Of a stretch of 64,000 nucleotides of DNA, positions 36,850 to 47,899 are shown in pieces (position 1 is the stretch's first letter; each line of letters opens with the position of its first letter). The position numbers and the translations under genes were made by a program. Location of the stretch: contig JAODTK010005559.1 of assembly GCA_026419785.1 (NCBI GenBank), positions 62,001-126,000 on the forward strand, in the 5' to 3' direction. Under the pieces are notes generated by a model. That model made no database searches. It worked only from the letters and a program-made list of their open reading frames with translations, and was not told where the DNA came from. This DNA is from Sclerodactyla briareus. Taxonomy: Eukaryota > Echinodermata > Holothuroidea > Dendrochirotida > Sclerodactylidae.

Positions 36850-37281
36850 CTACACGGTCCTTAGTAGCGCATATACACAATAAGCTTGAGAGATTCCGAG
36901 GAAAGGAAAACGACGGCCCGCCTGCCGGGTGCATGGAAAAGGGTCACTCGAGTTGTCCGCGTGCCCGCCCGCCCGCCAGCGTGCAGGGAAACGCTCGAAC
37001 GTACCTACGTATGTTTCTGTCTCAACTTGCAGACCTCGCAGACTTTGCAGACCTGAGTACTCGATATAATCTGGATTAGCTGAGCTTACACCTCCTGATA
37101 TTCTCTCGAACGAAATACAAGAACTTGTTAGGATTTGAGTCTGAAATTCAATGTTAGTGTCGATTTTCGAGCATTTGGACGAAATTATTCGTTCGTTCTG
37201 AACTCGCCACAGGTTGCGTATTGATTCTCTGCACTCAGGACGGCGCGTGATTAACTTCCGCGTCACCGCGAGTATTGCCAA
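36850..37281 (-). CDS. Unrecognised 143-codon ORF
   Basis: The minus-strand frame starts MAILAVTRKLITRRPECRES, a basic start without acidic residues for about 15 positions, then a mixed-composition body. It overlaps a CpG-rich patch. No domain is recognised and no splice context was established. It might be a chance ORF in a CpG-rich segment. Confidence 0.15.
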   Translation of the reverse strand: MAILAVTRKLITRRPECRESIRNLWRVQNERIISSKCSKIDTNIEFQTQILTSSCISFERISGGVSSANPDYIEYSGLQSLRGLQVETETYVGTFERFPARWRAGGHADNSSDPFPCTRQAGRRFPFLGISQAYCVYALLRTV

Positions 37282-37500
37282 CAGATTGTTTGCGAATAAC
37301 CGCCCTACGCCTGTTTAGGGCACTTAGCAATACCGCCTACACTCAGACTAGCATAACCACCCGATTATAGCATTATAATGTCTGGGACTATATCTGAGAG
37401 TATACAGCTGCATTGAGAGTTCGTGTAAATACCGTACCAAAGGATCAAAGTATTAGATTCTGGAGAGGGCGGTCTATAACACATCACACACTTAGTGTAG

Positions 37501-37971
37501 GTGTGTACAGTGAGGCCTACGATAGTAAGCGGTGTTCATTCGACCCTAATTTCTTCCCGTGACAATCGAAGTCGATTTGAGAGTTTGTTTGGTTGGGATG
37601 ATCCTTCCCGCGGACTTCGGACAAACGTCTTCCGTGCCCCGGGCGGTGCGATCCGCTTTCTCTCTGCGTCACATAGCGCATTGCTCAGTGTCGTCGCAAT
37701 TCGTTTCGCCAAGGGGAGCGCAATTAGCGCCGTGCTATGCAGAGTATTCCGTTCAGTGAGTGCGGTGAATTCCGCCCTGGGCATTTGGCTTGAGATGTTT
37801 CTTTTCACGGGATTACTTAACGTGATCGGCCTGTCGCTGGTCACTCAGTTCATAGATGTTGGACCCCACCTGCTCTGTGGTGTTCTGCGAACAAGACATG
37901 CCTCATCCATGTATATAAACATACTCCTGTGGATAAGTATCATTCCTTTTTTCGACATTTTTCACCATTGA
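37501..37971 (+). CDS. Unrecognised 156-codon ORF in CpG-rich patch
   Basis: The plus-strand frame has an Arg/Ser-rich first half and a hydrophobic second half (LEMFLFTGLLNVIGLSLVTQF, LLWISIIPFF) that could form two membrane segments. The opposite strand is also open for 102 codons (37536-37844) with a hydrophilic, more ordinary composition rich in Arg, Ser and Thr. Only one, if either, can be real; the antisense frame looks somewhat more protein-like. CpG is dense between about 37540 and 37780, unlike the surroundings. No family recognised. Confidence 0.2.
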   Translation: MCTVRPTIVSGVHSTLISSRDNRSRFESLFGWDDPSRGLRTNVFRAPGGAIRFLSASHSALLSVVAIRFAKGSAISAVLCRVFRSVSAVNSALGIWLEMFLFTGLLNVIGLSLVTQFIDVGPHLLCGVLRTRHASSMYINILLWISIIPFFDIFHH

Positions 37972-38167
37972 CTCTCGGTTGGGCTCTTCAACCCCTAATC
38001 CCCTAATTCCCCTAAAACCCCCAATTCTCTCATAGCGACCAGTTGGAGGACCAGACCAGACCTGACCAGACCGAGCGGCCGTTCATAGACTGATAGATCA
38101 CCGGAGAGAGTGCTTTACTGAGTATAAGGAAATCATTCCGTGAATATCCGCTCTTTAGTCTACAGTC

Positions 38168-38172
<5 letters not shown>

Positions 38173-38198
<26 letters not shown>
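38173..38198 (+). repeat. A26 homopolymer
   Basis: Twenty-six A following GTCAAAGT. It could be the tail of a retroposed sequence, but no AATAAA and no target duplication was found next to it. Confidence 0.9.
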
Positions 38199-38847
38199 TC
38201 CTGTCAATGAGTTTACAGATGTTTGGTCGAGGTAGAAATTCAAACCAATTGCGGTTATTTAGACACTGTTGTTTGTATTCACGAAAATCCGCCATTCATA
38301 GTTTCCTGCGCATTCTCTCAGCTCTGGAATATAAGCCCGAGCCGACTGATTCTGCCTCTTCGCGGTTTGCATACAATTCAACAAAGACAACAAATACATC
38401 TTGCTTGTAGTGCGGACTGCTAACACTATTCATTTAATTGTTTGCTAGAAAACGAGATGAGTCAATCATGGCTAACCTGCTTGTTCCACGCTATTAGTTG
38501 ACAATTTGCTGAAACATAACACCATAGCCAAACTGCATGCCACGCACCTTGTTTCTCGCAAATTGCATGTAGTTAGCCTACGTTTAATATACATTAAACT
38601 TCGGAACACAAGTGTACCAGTTTGGTGTTTCGAATGTCACACATCCAACTCTAAGAACATCCAGGCCAAATTAACCCAGAGACCCAATAGGCCAGAAGGA
38701 ATCCAAACCATTTTCTGGGATCAAAGTTTGGACTCGTGTCATTCGACCCAGATGTTCTCAAAGTGTTTACCACCGTTAGTACATGACTCAAATTGTTAGA
38801 GACGTGGGTATGTTTTATTATTATTATTATATAAAAGTGTTGCCAAA

Positions 38848-39075
38848 CCGAGTGTTGGCACAGTTGGTAGTTTTTTTAGGTAGAGCGTCGTGCCGGGCCT
38901 TCCACCCGGGAGACGGGGTGCGATCTGTCCCTAGTAGGGTCAGTTAACCAAGACTTGAAAGTGGTACCTGTTGCCTTCTCGTTGGACGCTCAGCACAAAG
39001 AATTTGAGCAGTGACAAAACGATGGGTTGGCAGTCGCCGTCTGCGTGTGATTACCCCACCCCCCACATTAAGGTA
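38848..39075 (+). mobile_element. tRNA-derived SINE with conserved central domain
   Basis: The head has a tRNA A-box-like GGCACAGTTGGTAG, an inserted TTTTTTTAGGTAG that duplicates its end, then GAGCGTCG, and a degraded B-box region GGGGTGCGATCTGTCCC. The body continues AACCAAGACTTGAAAGTGG, TTGCCTTCTCGTTGGACG and CTCAGCAC. That order (TTGCTCCTTCGCTTGGCGCTCAGCA-like core) resembles the central domain shared by SINEs in many marine invertebrates. Not a functional tRNA: stems are broken. Confidence 0.6.
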
Positions 39076-39147
39076 CCGCCAAAGAGGCATCGCCTTATTC
39101 CATGTATCTGGGGAGGGATTCCTTCTTCAGCCCTTCCTTTTTCAGCC

Positions 39148-39560
39148 GATTTGCCATTTTAACGTGTCATCCCCCCCCCCCCCCCTACTTTATTCCTGTG
39201 AATATCGGTCAACAATATACTTTTCACCCGTTCAGATATTCATTTCGGGATTCTTTGTAACACGACGGCCAGGTAGAACTGCGATGATGTCAACTCCATA
39301 TACATCTGATCTATGATGCACAGAATTATATGGATCGTCTTAATAGTTTCATAGAACTTTGTCAACCAAAATCACGATTAAAATGTTTCCGAATGAGCCT
39401 CGAATTGCACTAGTGAGCATCCATATCCTACAGCTTTCCAAGGCCCTCAATCGTGCCCTGAACCCACGCCGAACGGACTTATGATGTGAGCTGCGCGTAC
39501 ATGGGGTCCTTGTTCTGTGGCATTGTCATGCAGAAGTATTCTGCGCTTATGCGCCTACTC
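39148..39560 (+). repeat. Interspersed repeat, copy A
   Basis: Aligns with copy B (39599-40052) over its length: GCCATTTT, C-run, TGTGAATATC, ACAATATACTTTTCACCCG, TTCATTTCGGGATTCTT, AATTATATG, TTGCACTAG and CTTTCCAAGGCCCT. It holds a C15 run (39171-39185), reduced to C6 in copy B. It probably ends near CTTATGCGCCTACTC. Confidence 0.75.
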
Positions 39561-39598
39561 AAAGGGGCGACATGATTGACCAGGCCTATAATCTTTGA

Positions 39599-40052
39599 TT
39601 GGCCATTTTTTAATAAAATTAACGAGTCATCTCCCCCCTCTTTTGTGAATTGGTCTTGTGAATATCCGTCGACAATATACTTTTCACCCGTTCAGATTAT
39701 TCATTTCGGGATTCTTCGTAATACGATGGCCAGGTAGACCTTTGATGAAGTCAACTCCATAGACGTTTGTTGTATGATGCACAGAATTATATGAATCGTC
39801 TTGATAATTTTATAGAATCTTGCCAACTAAAAAATGACATAAAATTGCCAAATGAGCTCAGATTGCACTAGAGTGCATCTAGAATCCGACAGCTTCCAGG
39901 GCCCTAATGCTGGCCTGCCCCTACGCCGGAGGGACTTCGCGCTCCGCGCTCGCGATGTGCGCATGCGCGCACATAAGGATTGTTCTGTGTGCATTCGATT
40001 CACAGTACGCATATTAGCCCCGCTTCTGGGAAAATCTGTATCCGCGCCTGGA
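39599..40052 (+). repeat. Interspersed repeat, copy B
   Basis: Direct copy of 39148-39560, about 455 bp downstream. It keeps a CpG-rich 3' part (GGACTTCGCGCTCCGCGCTCG) and ends GGGAAAATCTGTATCCGCGCCTG, closely like the hAT-type end at 709-725. Not coding, although a 107-codon ORF crosses it. Confidence 0.75.
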
Positions 40053-40759
40053 GTAGATGTGTGCATGAATGGCAAGTGTGTGTGTGTGGTCTCGTACGAA
40101 AACAGGGTTGGAGGAAGGGAACTATTGACCGTTTGCCTAATGTCCCTCAAGTAAAGGGTACATCGAAGCTACGAAACGTGTGTGTGGGATCATAATATGA
40201 AAACATGGACGCGGTAGAGGGGTGGGTGGTAACAGAGGAGTTGAAAGTTTGGTTTATTTTGTTTTATGCAGAGCAAGAAGGGAATTACGAGTAGGTTACC
40301 TAAAGAACATGGACTCGCACTAATTTCAGCATATATGAGATATCACCAAATAGAAACAAGATACTAAACTCATGGAAACAGACAGGTTTAAATAGTGAGA
40401 AAAACCTATGGATCCTTGGATGGTTGCGTTGGAAAGACCGGATGTTCAGGTGGAGATAGAATATTCAAGAGAAAACACATGAGTACGTGTCTAGGAACCA
40501 AGAACATCTGAGAAAATTCATCCTATTACAATCTCCCAAAATATTATGTATTGAATTTATGAATTTATTTTACTTTTCATTCTTGCAGCTGAAGCTGATT
40601 GCATGATATTACAATTGAAATCTCAAAACTAAAGGACAAAATACTTAAAAACATACAACAATATAAAAGACTAGTCCCAAAATAAACACCTGCAGCAGAG
40701 GCAAGAGGGGCAAACTACAATTGATTGGGCACTGGTTAAGAAAGTGGATTGAAACTATT
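40053..40759. other. No recognisable feature
   Basis: AT-rich unique-looking sequence downstream of the minus-strand LINE that follows; part may be that element's 3' untranslated region. Confidence 0.45.
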
Positions 40760-42200
40760 GTAACCGCCTGATGGTCCTGAACAGAGGTCGTCAGATCGGC
40801 GATTGTTGCGTAATTGCATACCATGCTGCCCCCCGTTAGCATCGAACACGCAGAATACCGCAAGAGCCTGGCAAGAAGAAGCAAACTTGGCACAGATTTC
40901 GTTCGCGATCCTCGGTACTATTTACTGATAGGGTGTCCATAGTCTGGGGTAGCCCTCATAGTCGGCACCAGAATGATACGGGAAGCACGCTTTTGGATAT
41001 TCTCCAGAGCCTTGCGAATATTTGAATGTCGTCCAGGATGCCCCCACACGGGAGCAACATATTCAATTGCAGGGCGCACATAGGACTTATTAAACAGTAA
41101 GTAGATCACTAGGTGGTATTGACTTTTCAACCTTCTAAGCAGTGGAGGCGATTGTTTGTTTTACTTACGATTTCATGACATGTTCATCACGCTTGAGATA
41201 TCTTAAACCAAGACTCCGAGTATTTTCGTTGTGTTGAAAGCTTTCAATTGGAACACCGTTTAATGAGGATCAAGCAAGTCGGTTATCACGCCTAAAACAT
41301 ATATGAAGTGTTTGCATTTTTCAGGGTTTGAGGTGGAGGTAGTTTTCCGAGGCCCAATCAGCGAGTCCCTTTGAATCACCTGCGATCAGAAGTTCGGTTT
41401 CAAACAAGCCTGGTCTCACCAAGCTCATAATCATCGCAACTGCATATAATGAGTGTGCAGATTACGGCATCGTGGATTGTGCAGAGGAAACCCACCGGAC
41501 TAAATTTGGCGCCTGAGGTACACCACAAGTAAGAGTTTCCCAATTAGATAATGCATTGTGATACACTACCCTTGCCCCGACGAGAAGATAAAAGTCAAAC
41601 AATCCACGGAATGGCCATTTCTTCCTCCTCCACAATGAGTTTGTTATTCAAGGTAGTGTGTACGATGCAGTCGAATGCCGTCGAAAAATCTGTTGTGACC
41701 CCAAGTTGCCAACCCTGTATGGTTTGTGGAACCCTTCTATAGAAGACTACAAGGAGCTCTATTAAACAATGAGTGGTTGAAGACCCTCGCGACTACCGTA
41801 ATGGTTGCGATCAATGTAGGTTTGATTGTCCTCCATAACCAGTCAGTGGACGAGCTTCGCCGATTTGGCAAATGCGACGTTGAGCGGATATTGGTTCTAG
41901 TTTGGTAATTATAACAAGCAGGTCTTTCTTCGGTATGGGAATAAATGTCTCATCCTTCCCCATCTGTGGTACCTGCCTTCCTTCAGAGAGCATTTTGAAT
42001 ATGTCAGGCTATTGGCACGCTGAATTCACAGGCAAATTCTTTAATAAGTTTATTAGGGATATATCTGACCGATTGCTTTGGCATGTGTTACTCTTTAAGC
42101 CTTGCATACATCTAATAGGTATCTTATCTGGTGGTGTGGGTTCATAGAAGGAAGGTAGAATGGCAGGTCGCCAGATTGATTGTGGGCGGCTCTGAGCAAT
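40760..42200 (-). mobile_element. Decayed LINE, reverse transcriptase to C-terminus (CR1-like group)
   Basis: Minus strand, in shifting frames from about 42110. It runs NKLIKEFACEFSVP, PIPKKDLLVIITKLEPIS (template-grip region), TDFSTAFDCIVHTTL (motif A Asp), TSGAKFSPVGFLCTIHDAV (the G-x-PQG-type motif B with PQ lost) and SCDDYELGE (motif C, two Asp kept). Then ADWASENYLHLKPEKCKHFI, the C-terminal YVRPAIEYVAPVWG with LENIQKRASRII, and finally EICAKFASSCQ plus HGMQLRNNRR. The order is complete for a CR1/L2/Rex-type reverse transcriptase. At least five frameshifts or stops make it a dead copy. No endonuclease was identified upstream. Confidence 0.88.
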
Positions 42201-44169
42201 TGCGACAAATGGTTTGTTGATGGCTTCGCAACCACTTAACTTCCTTTCACGGTACCTTCGGGGAGTCGGAACTAGATGAAAGGGGGACGTTTTGCAGCTT
42301 GTTTGCCAGGATCATGGATCCCTTTGGGCCCTTTAGATGGTTCTGATGGTATTCAGATTCACGGAGGAGTCAGTGAAGTTTAATTGAAGTTGCTTTCGCA
42401 GTTCGCTGTTTAGTTGATACGAGATTACGTACCGGTAGTGACGAAACCGACGATTTCCCCATCAGCAAATGCCAATTGGCGTTGGTGAATGGACGCTTTT
42501 ATTTCGGGCCGTAATCCCACCGGTGTTTTTTCACCGAAAAGTCACATTACTAGTGACATGGGAAGTAAAGCTCAATTGCAGGCTCAACCAACTAATACGG
42601 AAATACGGATACTGTCGCCTTGAATATGCACTCCTTACTGTCGTTTGTAACTGAGGTAAAAGAGTTTTCAAAATGGAGGTAAATATCGGTACATGAAGCC
42701 AACTATTAATGGCTTAATAGCTTTGTTAATCAGCTTGTCATCGTGATTGTTCGAAGCAAGTGCGAGCAAAGAATGTTCAGCGAATCTTCTTCACAGTTTA
42801 TAGCACAGATATAGGTTCGAAATAATTAGAAAGCTAGTAGCTAAAGGTCATTCAAAGAATCAATGAATTATCGAAATAATCTCCATAAAGGAACCACATA
42901 CCGCTCAGTATGATCAAGCTGTGGCTGGGGTATGGGTATAGTGCACCTCGAAGAGACTTACGGTCACTTACCGATTGAAATGATTTGGGTGGTATTGGTT
43001 CAGAGTCGCACGGTTTCTGTAGACTGAACAGATTAGTTCCAGTAAACTGCAATTTTTGCAATTTGTTGAACTGAAACCTTTCCGAATTAGAAAAACATGG
43101 AAAATAGAATTGGCAGGCGGGTATACAGGCTTTTACTACCCGGGGACGCGAAGACTATCTTAGCGAAGAGCCACCATATTTTAGCGTTACGGCCCGTAGC
43201 GTACCAAGACAAGTCGGCCTTTCGATTGCACCCCAGATATCTCAATTACCATTTCTCAGACACAGAACTGAACAACCCATGTTCCTTAGAAGTAGATCTT
43301 TTCCATTAGTTTGTGCACCAAATATTTTCGAGGTTGCACAAAAGCCCCCTCGAAATCGCACGAAAGCCTCGACATCCTCTCATCACCTAGGGGGGCAATC
43401 TAAGTAGAGGGCCACTACAGGTTGGCAAAGTAGCTCGTGTAAGGAACTGGTGGGGTTGAGGCTCCAGATCACCAGGAATAGTATTCGTGGGAAAAACTGA
43501 ACGGGGGGTTCCTCTTTACCATTTCCTTTAAAGCCTCAGATATTGGTTTTTACATTCACTTTTCCATCTGAAATCGCAGTTCATTGCGAGTCCCGACTAT
43601 CTCAGCGGATCCCCCACCCCGACTACAGGTTAGTGCGTAGCGTCCATGAAATTTAGGAGTATTTATACACCCAATATATCAGGGAGAAATAGCAGCTGAC
43701 AATTGGACTTGCAGCTGACCACAAAACGTGCAGTATGTAGGTTTGCCCCTCTTGCTGGGCCATGAGAGCTCGATCCTCGTTAGCAAGTAATCAGGAAAAG
43801 AAATATGGGCACACAATCCAATTCCTTTAGAGGCAAGTAGTAAGGATTTCTCATAGGTTTTGATTACAGCTATGATTTTTTAAATTCATGTCAGCCGGTC
43901 ACGTGTTAGGTTGTTCGGTTCTCTCTCGTCACCAGCGTGGACAATCTAGGCGGAGCGCTAACTCCGGTTGGCGCCTAGCGTCTCGGGATTTTTCCCCTTA
44001 TTTTTACCCCCCCTCCCCTCAAAAAACAACAACTGGAACTGGCATTTTCTCTATTAGTTTTGGTACCCCCAAAAAATGGAACTGGCCATTTTGGGGCACA
44101 AACACTGCCTCTCGATTTATTTTTTTAGTTTGGCCTTGGAACTAAAACTTTTCCACCATCAATTATTTG
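42201..44169. other. Unannotated stretch
   Basis: No gene recognised. Several short ORFs (42469-42654, 43097-43309, 43888-44145) carry no known motif. Confidence 0.45.
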
Positions 44170-44247
44170 AAATTTTATGTCAACCACCACCCGCGAGGTT
44201 GGAACATGGCGCGTTTGCCTGTTAAACTAACTGAGCGGGCGCCACCA
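44170..44247 (-). mobile_element. tRNA-like SINE head (candidate)
   Basis: The minus strand reads GGTGGCGCCCGCTCAGTTAG, TTTAACAGGC, GCGCCATG and TTCCAACCTCGCGGGTGG. The GCTCAGTTAG block resembles an A box and GTTCCAACC a B box at tRNA-like spacing. Anticodon stem pairing is poor, so this is a degenerate SINE head rather than a tRNA gene. Confidence 0.35.
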
Positions 44248-46232
44248 GAGGTTTGTGCATAGCGTAACAGAGAATGCTGCGTTTTGATACACCTCAAATC
44301 ACGAAAGAGAACATCTCTCGACACCATTCCGATGAGCATTCCGATTCAATTCAACACTTAAAACAAATAGTCCCCGGCAGTTTTTACAATCCATATCTTT
44401 TCGAAAATGCATGTCATCGTAATTCTCCGGTTGAACCTTTTCTAGAAGGGACGCAAATTCTCGATTCACCACATGAAGAAATTCGATTTCCCAATAAATG
44501 TAAGTTCCTATTGAAACTTAGCACCAGCATAACACATATGGCAGTAATCGCGGACGGAGTCATTTGATGGGAAATCTAACTTGCCAATGGTTCCCAACGG
44601 CGGGTAGGCAGAGGTGGTTTACCACTTCATAGTGTAGAGTTTAAAATAAATTAAAATAGTGTTCGATTCTTGTCTTCTCTTTTTCATCCTTCGTATTGAA
44701 GGAAAATGTTTTAGTTGCATGAAATACCGATCACAGGATCTGGACTCATTCCTGGTAGGCATGAACGGAAAGTATTTAAACATTCTGTGAAGAGACCGTA
44801 TTTCATGTCCAGGAAAGATGTGGCTGCCCCATAGTGCACCATACGGAGCGGCCACCATGTTAGTTTGGCCCAAAGAGCAGGAAGGTTCGCTATGCGTGGG
44901 TCCAAAACGATCGCATTGTGTCCTTTAAGACCAACCAAAACGTCAAACGCGCTTAAATCCCTGTCCACAGCGGACTCGCTACGGGAACTACGGGATCTGC
45001 TATAACTATTGTGGGCGGAGCGTAGGGACACCGCCTGTTTTTTTTTCGGAGGCGACTAAAAATTTGCCTGAACCTTGGAAAAAGCGCTTCAAAACGTTAT
45101 CACCGTATTCTTCACACACACGAGAAATCACTGCGAGTTAGGTTAATTAGCCGATATATACTTTTTGCAATTTCGACCATCATCTGTTCTGTCAAGATTC
45201 TCCCTCACTCTTCTTCAAATGTTTGCGTTCCTACCGGATTTTTCCCAAAACTCGACATGAGGAGGAATTCAGAATTGTGGTGGATGGGACCCCGAGGGAC
45301 TATTAATTTATTTCGCATTGGGCAAACGGTTGCTGCGAATGACATAGCGCACGAAATTTTCAGCCCCGAGTTTAGCTTTTAGGCAATATATATAAAATAA
45401 TATTCAATTTACGTCAGATACGCAGCACCTCAACGTGTCAAATAAAAAAGTATTAGCGGGAATGTGTGAGGTAACACGTACCTGTCACACCAAAGCCACG
45501 GTACTTTAAGGGAATTGTAGGTGGTTCGGTTCCGCATGCTTAGCCAGCAGTTGGGTTAACCAATTCGCACATGAAAACGCACAAAACACAGTCGTCAAAC
45601 CCTGAGATGGTATACCTACGTTCTCTGGTGGTGAAAAGCTGAAACACATGCTCCACACTCAAATTTCAACATATTGGCGAAAATATTATCTCTAAAGAAA
45701 GAGAGGCAAGTCAATTCAGCCTGCTCCCTGCAACGGATTTCAACACGGACCACTGGTAGGCGCATAGGGTCCCGTTACGCCTCGAAACGCCTCCTTTTAT
45801 AGTCATCTGAATCCGATATACGTGACATCAAATACGCGAGGACTTTAGGTAAAAATCAGTGACGGCAAAAAACACACATTAGTGAGAATGGGCATTGAGT
45901 TTAAAATGGAAATGGACACTATTACCCACCCACCCCCCGGTCTTGGGCGTCGTTTTTTCTAGAGCGGTAAAATCCTCTGTTCCTTTTTCCTTGCCTAACC
46001 TTTTTCCGTCTGCCTCTTCACTCCCCCTCTTTCTTCCGCATTCCCCTCTTTCTTTCCCCCTTTTTTCGAATGTCCTAGTAAAAACAAAAGACGTGAATGC
46101 ATACGTGTATGACATTGAACTCTCTCATTTTTCTACCAAAATATGATACCATGACAGATATGCTTGCCGTGTACGCCGTAGTCCTCTTCCTTGAAATTCG
46201 TGGGTGCTACACCCCCTCCTACAAACGCAGTA
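44248..46232. other. Unannotated stretch with two unrecognised ORFs
   Basis: A plus-strand ORF of 97 codons (44274-44567) and a minus-strand ORF of 106 codons (44711-45031) look ordinary in composition but match nothing I know. The rest shows no structure apart from pyrimidine-rich sequence from 45945 to 46075. Confidence 0.35.
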
Positions 46233-46483
46233 ATTTTGTTTCGTTTTCACTTTCCCCTTCCCGACGCTTTTCGTTTATACCCTTCTCTTGCTTCGTTCGC
46301 TTCTTTTTTTCTCTCTCTTCCTCTTTGTTCTCCCTCTTGTTGCCCATCTTGCTTTTTCCTTCCTCCCTCTCCTTTTTCATCCCCTCTTCCTCCCCCCTTT
46401 CTTCTTTCCTCTCCTCTTTTCTTTTCTCTCTCCTCTTCTTCTCTTCCATCTCCTTCTTTCCTTCCTCTTCTTCCTCCCGAGGT
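46233..46483. repeat. 250 bp polypyrimidine tract
   Basis: The plus strand is almost only C and T with few purines (TTCC, CTCTTC and TCCTCC mixtures). It creates long spurious ORFs: Ser/Phe/Leu-rich on plus and Glu/Lys/Arg-rich on minus (46219-46569). Such tracts can form triplex DNA. Confidence 0.85.
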
Positions 46484-46699
46484 GCGCCCCCCATCTGGCC
46501 TGGATACGTATCAGTTTGGAGATAATGGTTCCCCCTCTCCAAATAAACCACCCACCACAGCACGCACATAGTGGTTTAGGATCCCAAGGTGGTTCTTCCT
46601 CTCCACCATTCACGCTGTGACGAGGACGGAATTACCTACTCGTCACATAGCATATGGGTATGACCTGAAATACTGGTGGACGTGCAAAAAACTATCCCG

Positions 46700-46806
46700 G
46701 TGTTGTGTTAGAAATTACACAATCATCGTGTATAATCTGCACAATTCGTATATTACCGTAATAGGTATGCTAATTACACAGCGTTGTGTAAGTTCCACAC
46801 AACATC
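46700..46806. repeat. Imperfect inverted repeat, 22 bp arms
   Basis: GTGTTGTGTTAGAAATTACA near 46700-46719 pairs with TGTAAGTTCCACACAACAT near 46787-46805 with a few mismatches and one gap. About 60 bp lies between, with further short TACACA/TGTGTA motifs. Confidence 0.45.
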
Positions 46807-47620
46807 TTCAAGAGTGTTTGTAGTAGCAGCTCAATGAATTACATTGGATAGTTGTGTAGTGTCTATTTCCACTTACTCATGTACCTGAATCAGACAAATA
46901 GACTAATCTATGAGTAATCCTAAGTACGGAAAGAAGAGGCACGCACCTTTTCGTATTCACACATTGGAGCAGCTTCGTGTGAGACATGTTTTCCATTTCC
47001 TTATTTTCCGTCCTTCATTAGTTGCACAACGAGAATTATCTTTAAGTATTTTGTAATCGTCAAATTTTAAATATTGATACGCGAAGGTCTCTGGTTTTCA
47101 TATTTTGTAATTATCGGGGTAGCTTCCGAGAAGGTTATAAATCTTATCCGTCGGCCGTGTTCTAGGGGAAAACATTCGCGAACATAGATAACGCTAAATT
47201 GAGATTATCTCCCGGGGGGCCTTTATTGTTGAATGATATGCGTCCTTCGGTTAGAGGAATTTCCGCCCTTAGGGAACAGCGACTGTCATGAATTGGACAG
47301 GTTATTATGCCTAATTCTCCGTACAAATAAAAAGCCCATCCACCAATAAAACAGATAGGCCTACAGGTTCAAAAGAGCCACATGCTTTTTGAAGAGTGGA
47401 ACGTTGCTGGCTGTTAGAGTAATTGAATGATTGTCCAAGAATTTGAGGTTGATTCCCACCAATGGGCTAGTACGGACTGTTTTTGTGACTGATATTAGAG
47501 ATCGTTATTGGGCTAATTTGAATAATTTATGCGAACTCACAACATTGATGAAATAACATGGACATATGGTAAACCTTAAAGCGGCAACGCGAGACTCGTG
47601 GAACAGTAGCATAGGGCTAT

Positions 47621-47722
47621 GGCACAGAATGTTAGGCACACTATTCAATTGGATTCAGGAAACAGAGTTAGGGTAACACTCTCAGGAGGGCCTATTGATT
47701 AGTGTGTCCAACATTCTGTGCC
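47621..47722. repeat. 102 nt hairpin with 32 bp arms
   Basis: The arms 47621-47652 and 47691-47722 pair at 28 of 32 positions. The loop is 38 nt and can form a small inner stem (GAGTT with AACACTC). Complementarity stops sharply at both outer ends. It could be a tiny MITE or a small-RNA precursor. Confidence 0.8.
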
Positions 47723-47899
47723 GTCGTAGATTGCTCGTAGATTGCTTTCCTGTCTCCCTTGAATTGAAGATTATTTCCTTACGTATGTCTGTATGTTGAC
47801 ACAATATTATTCCCATTAATTTTGAACTGCCTCAAACTTGCCGAGGCGACAATTCCAACTTGAAGTGGCGAAAGGTTGAGCTGGATGCCTAAAGTTATA

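Noticed and set aside
38848-38935. tRNA gene at the SINE head
   Set aside because: There is a 13 bp insert in the D-arm region and a degraded T arm; the downstream conserved SINE body explains the sequence.
46191-46613. Several 78-142 codon ORFs on both strands
   Set aside because: They come from the polypyrimidine tract (Ser/Phe/Leu-rich one way, Glu/Lys/Arg-rich the other) and carry no domain.
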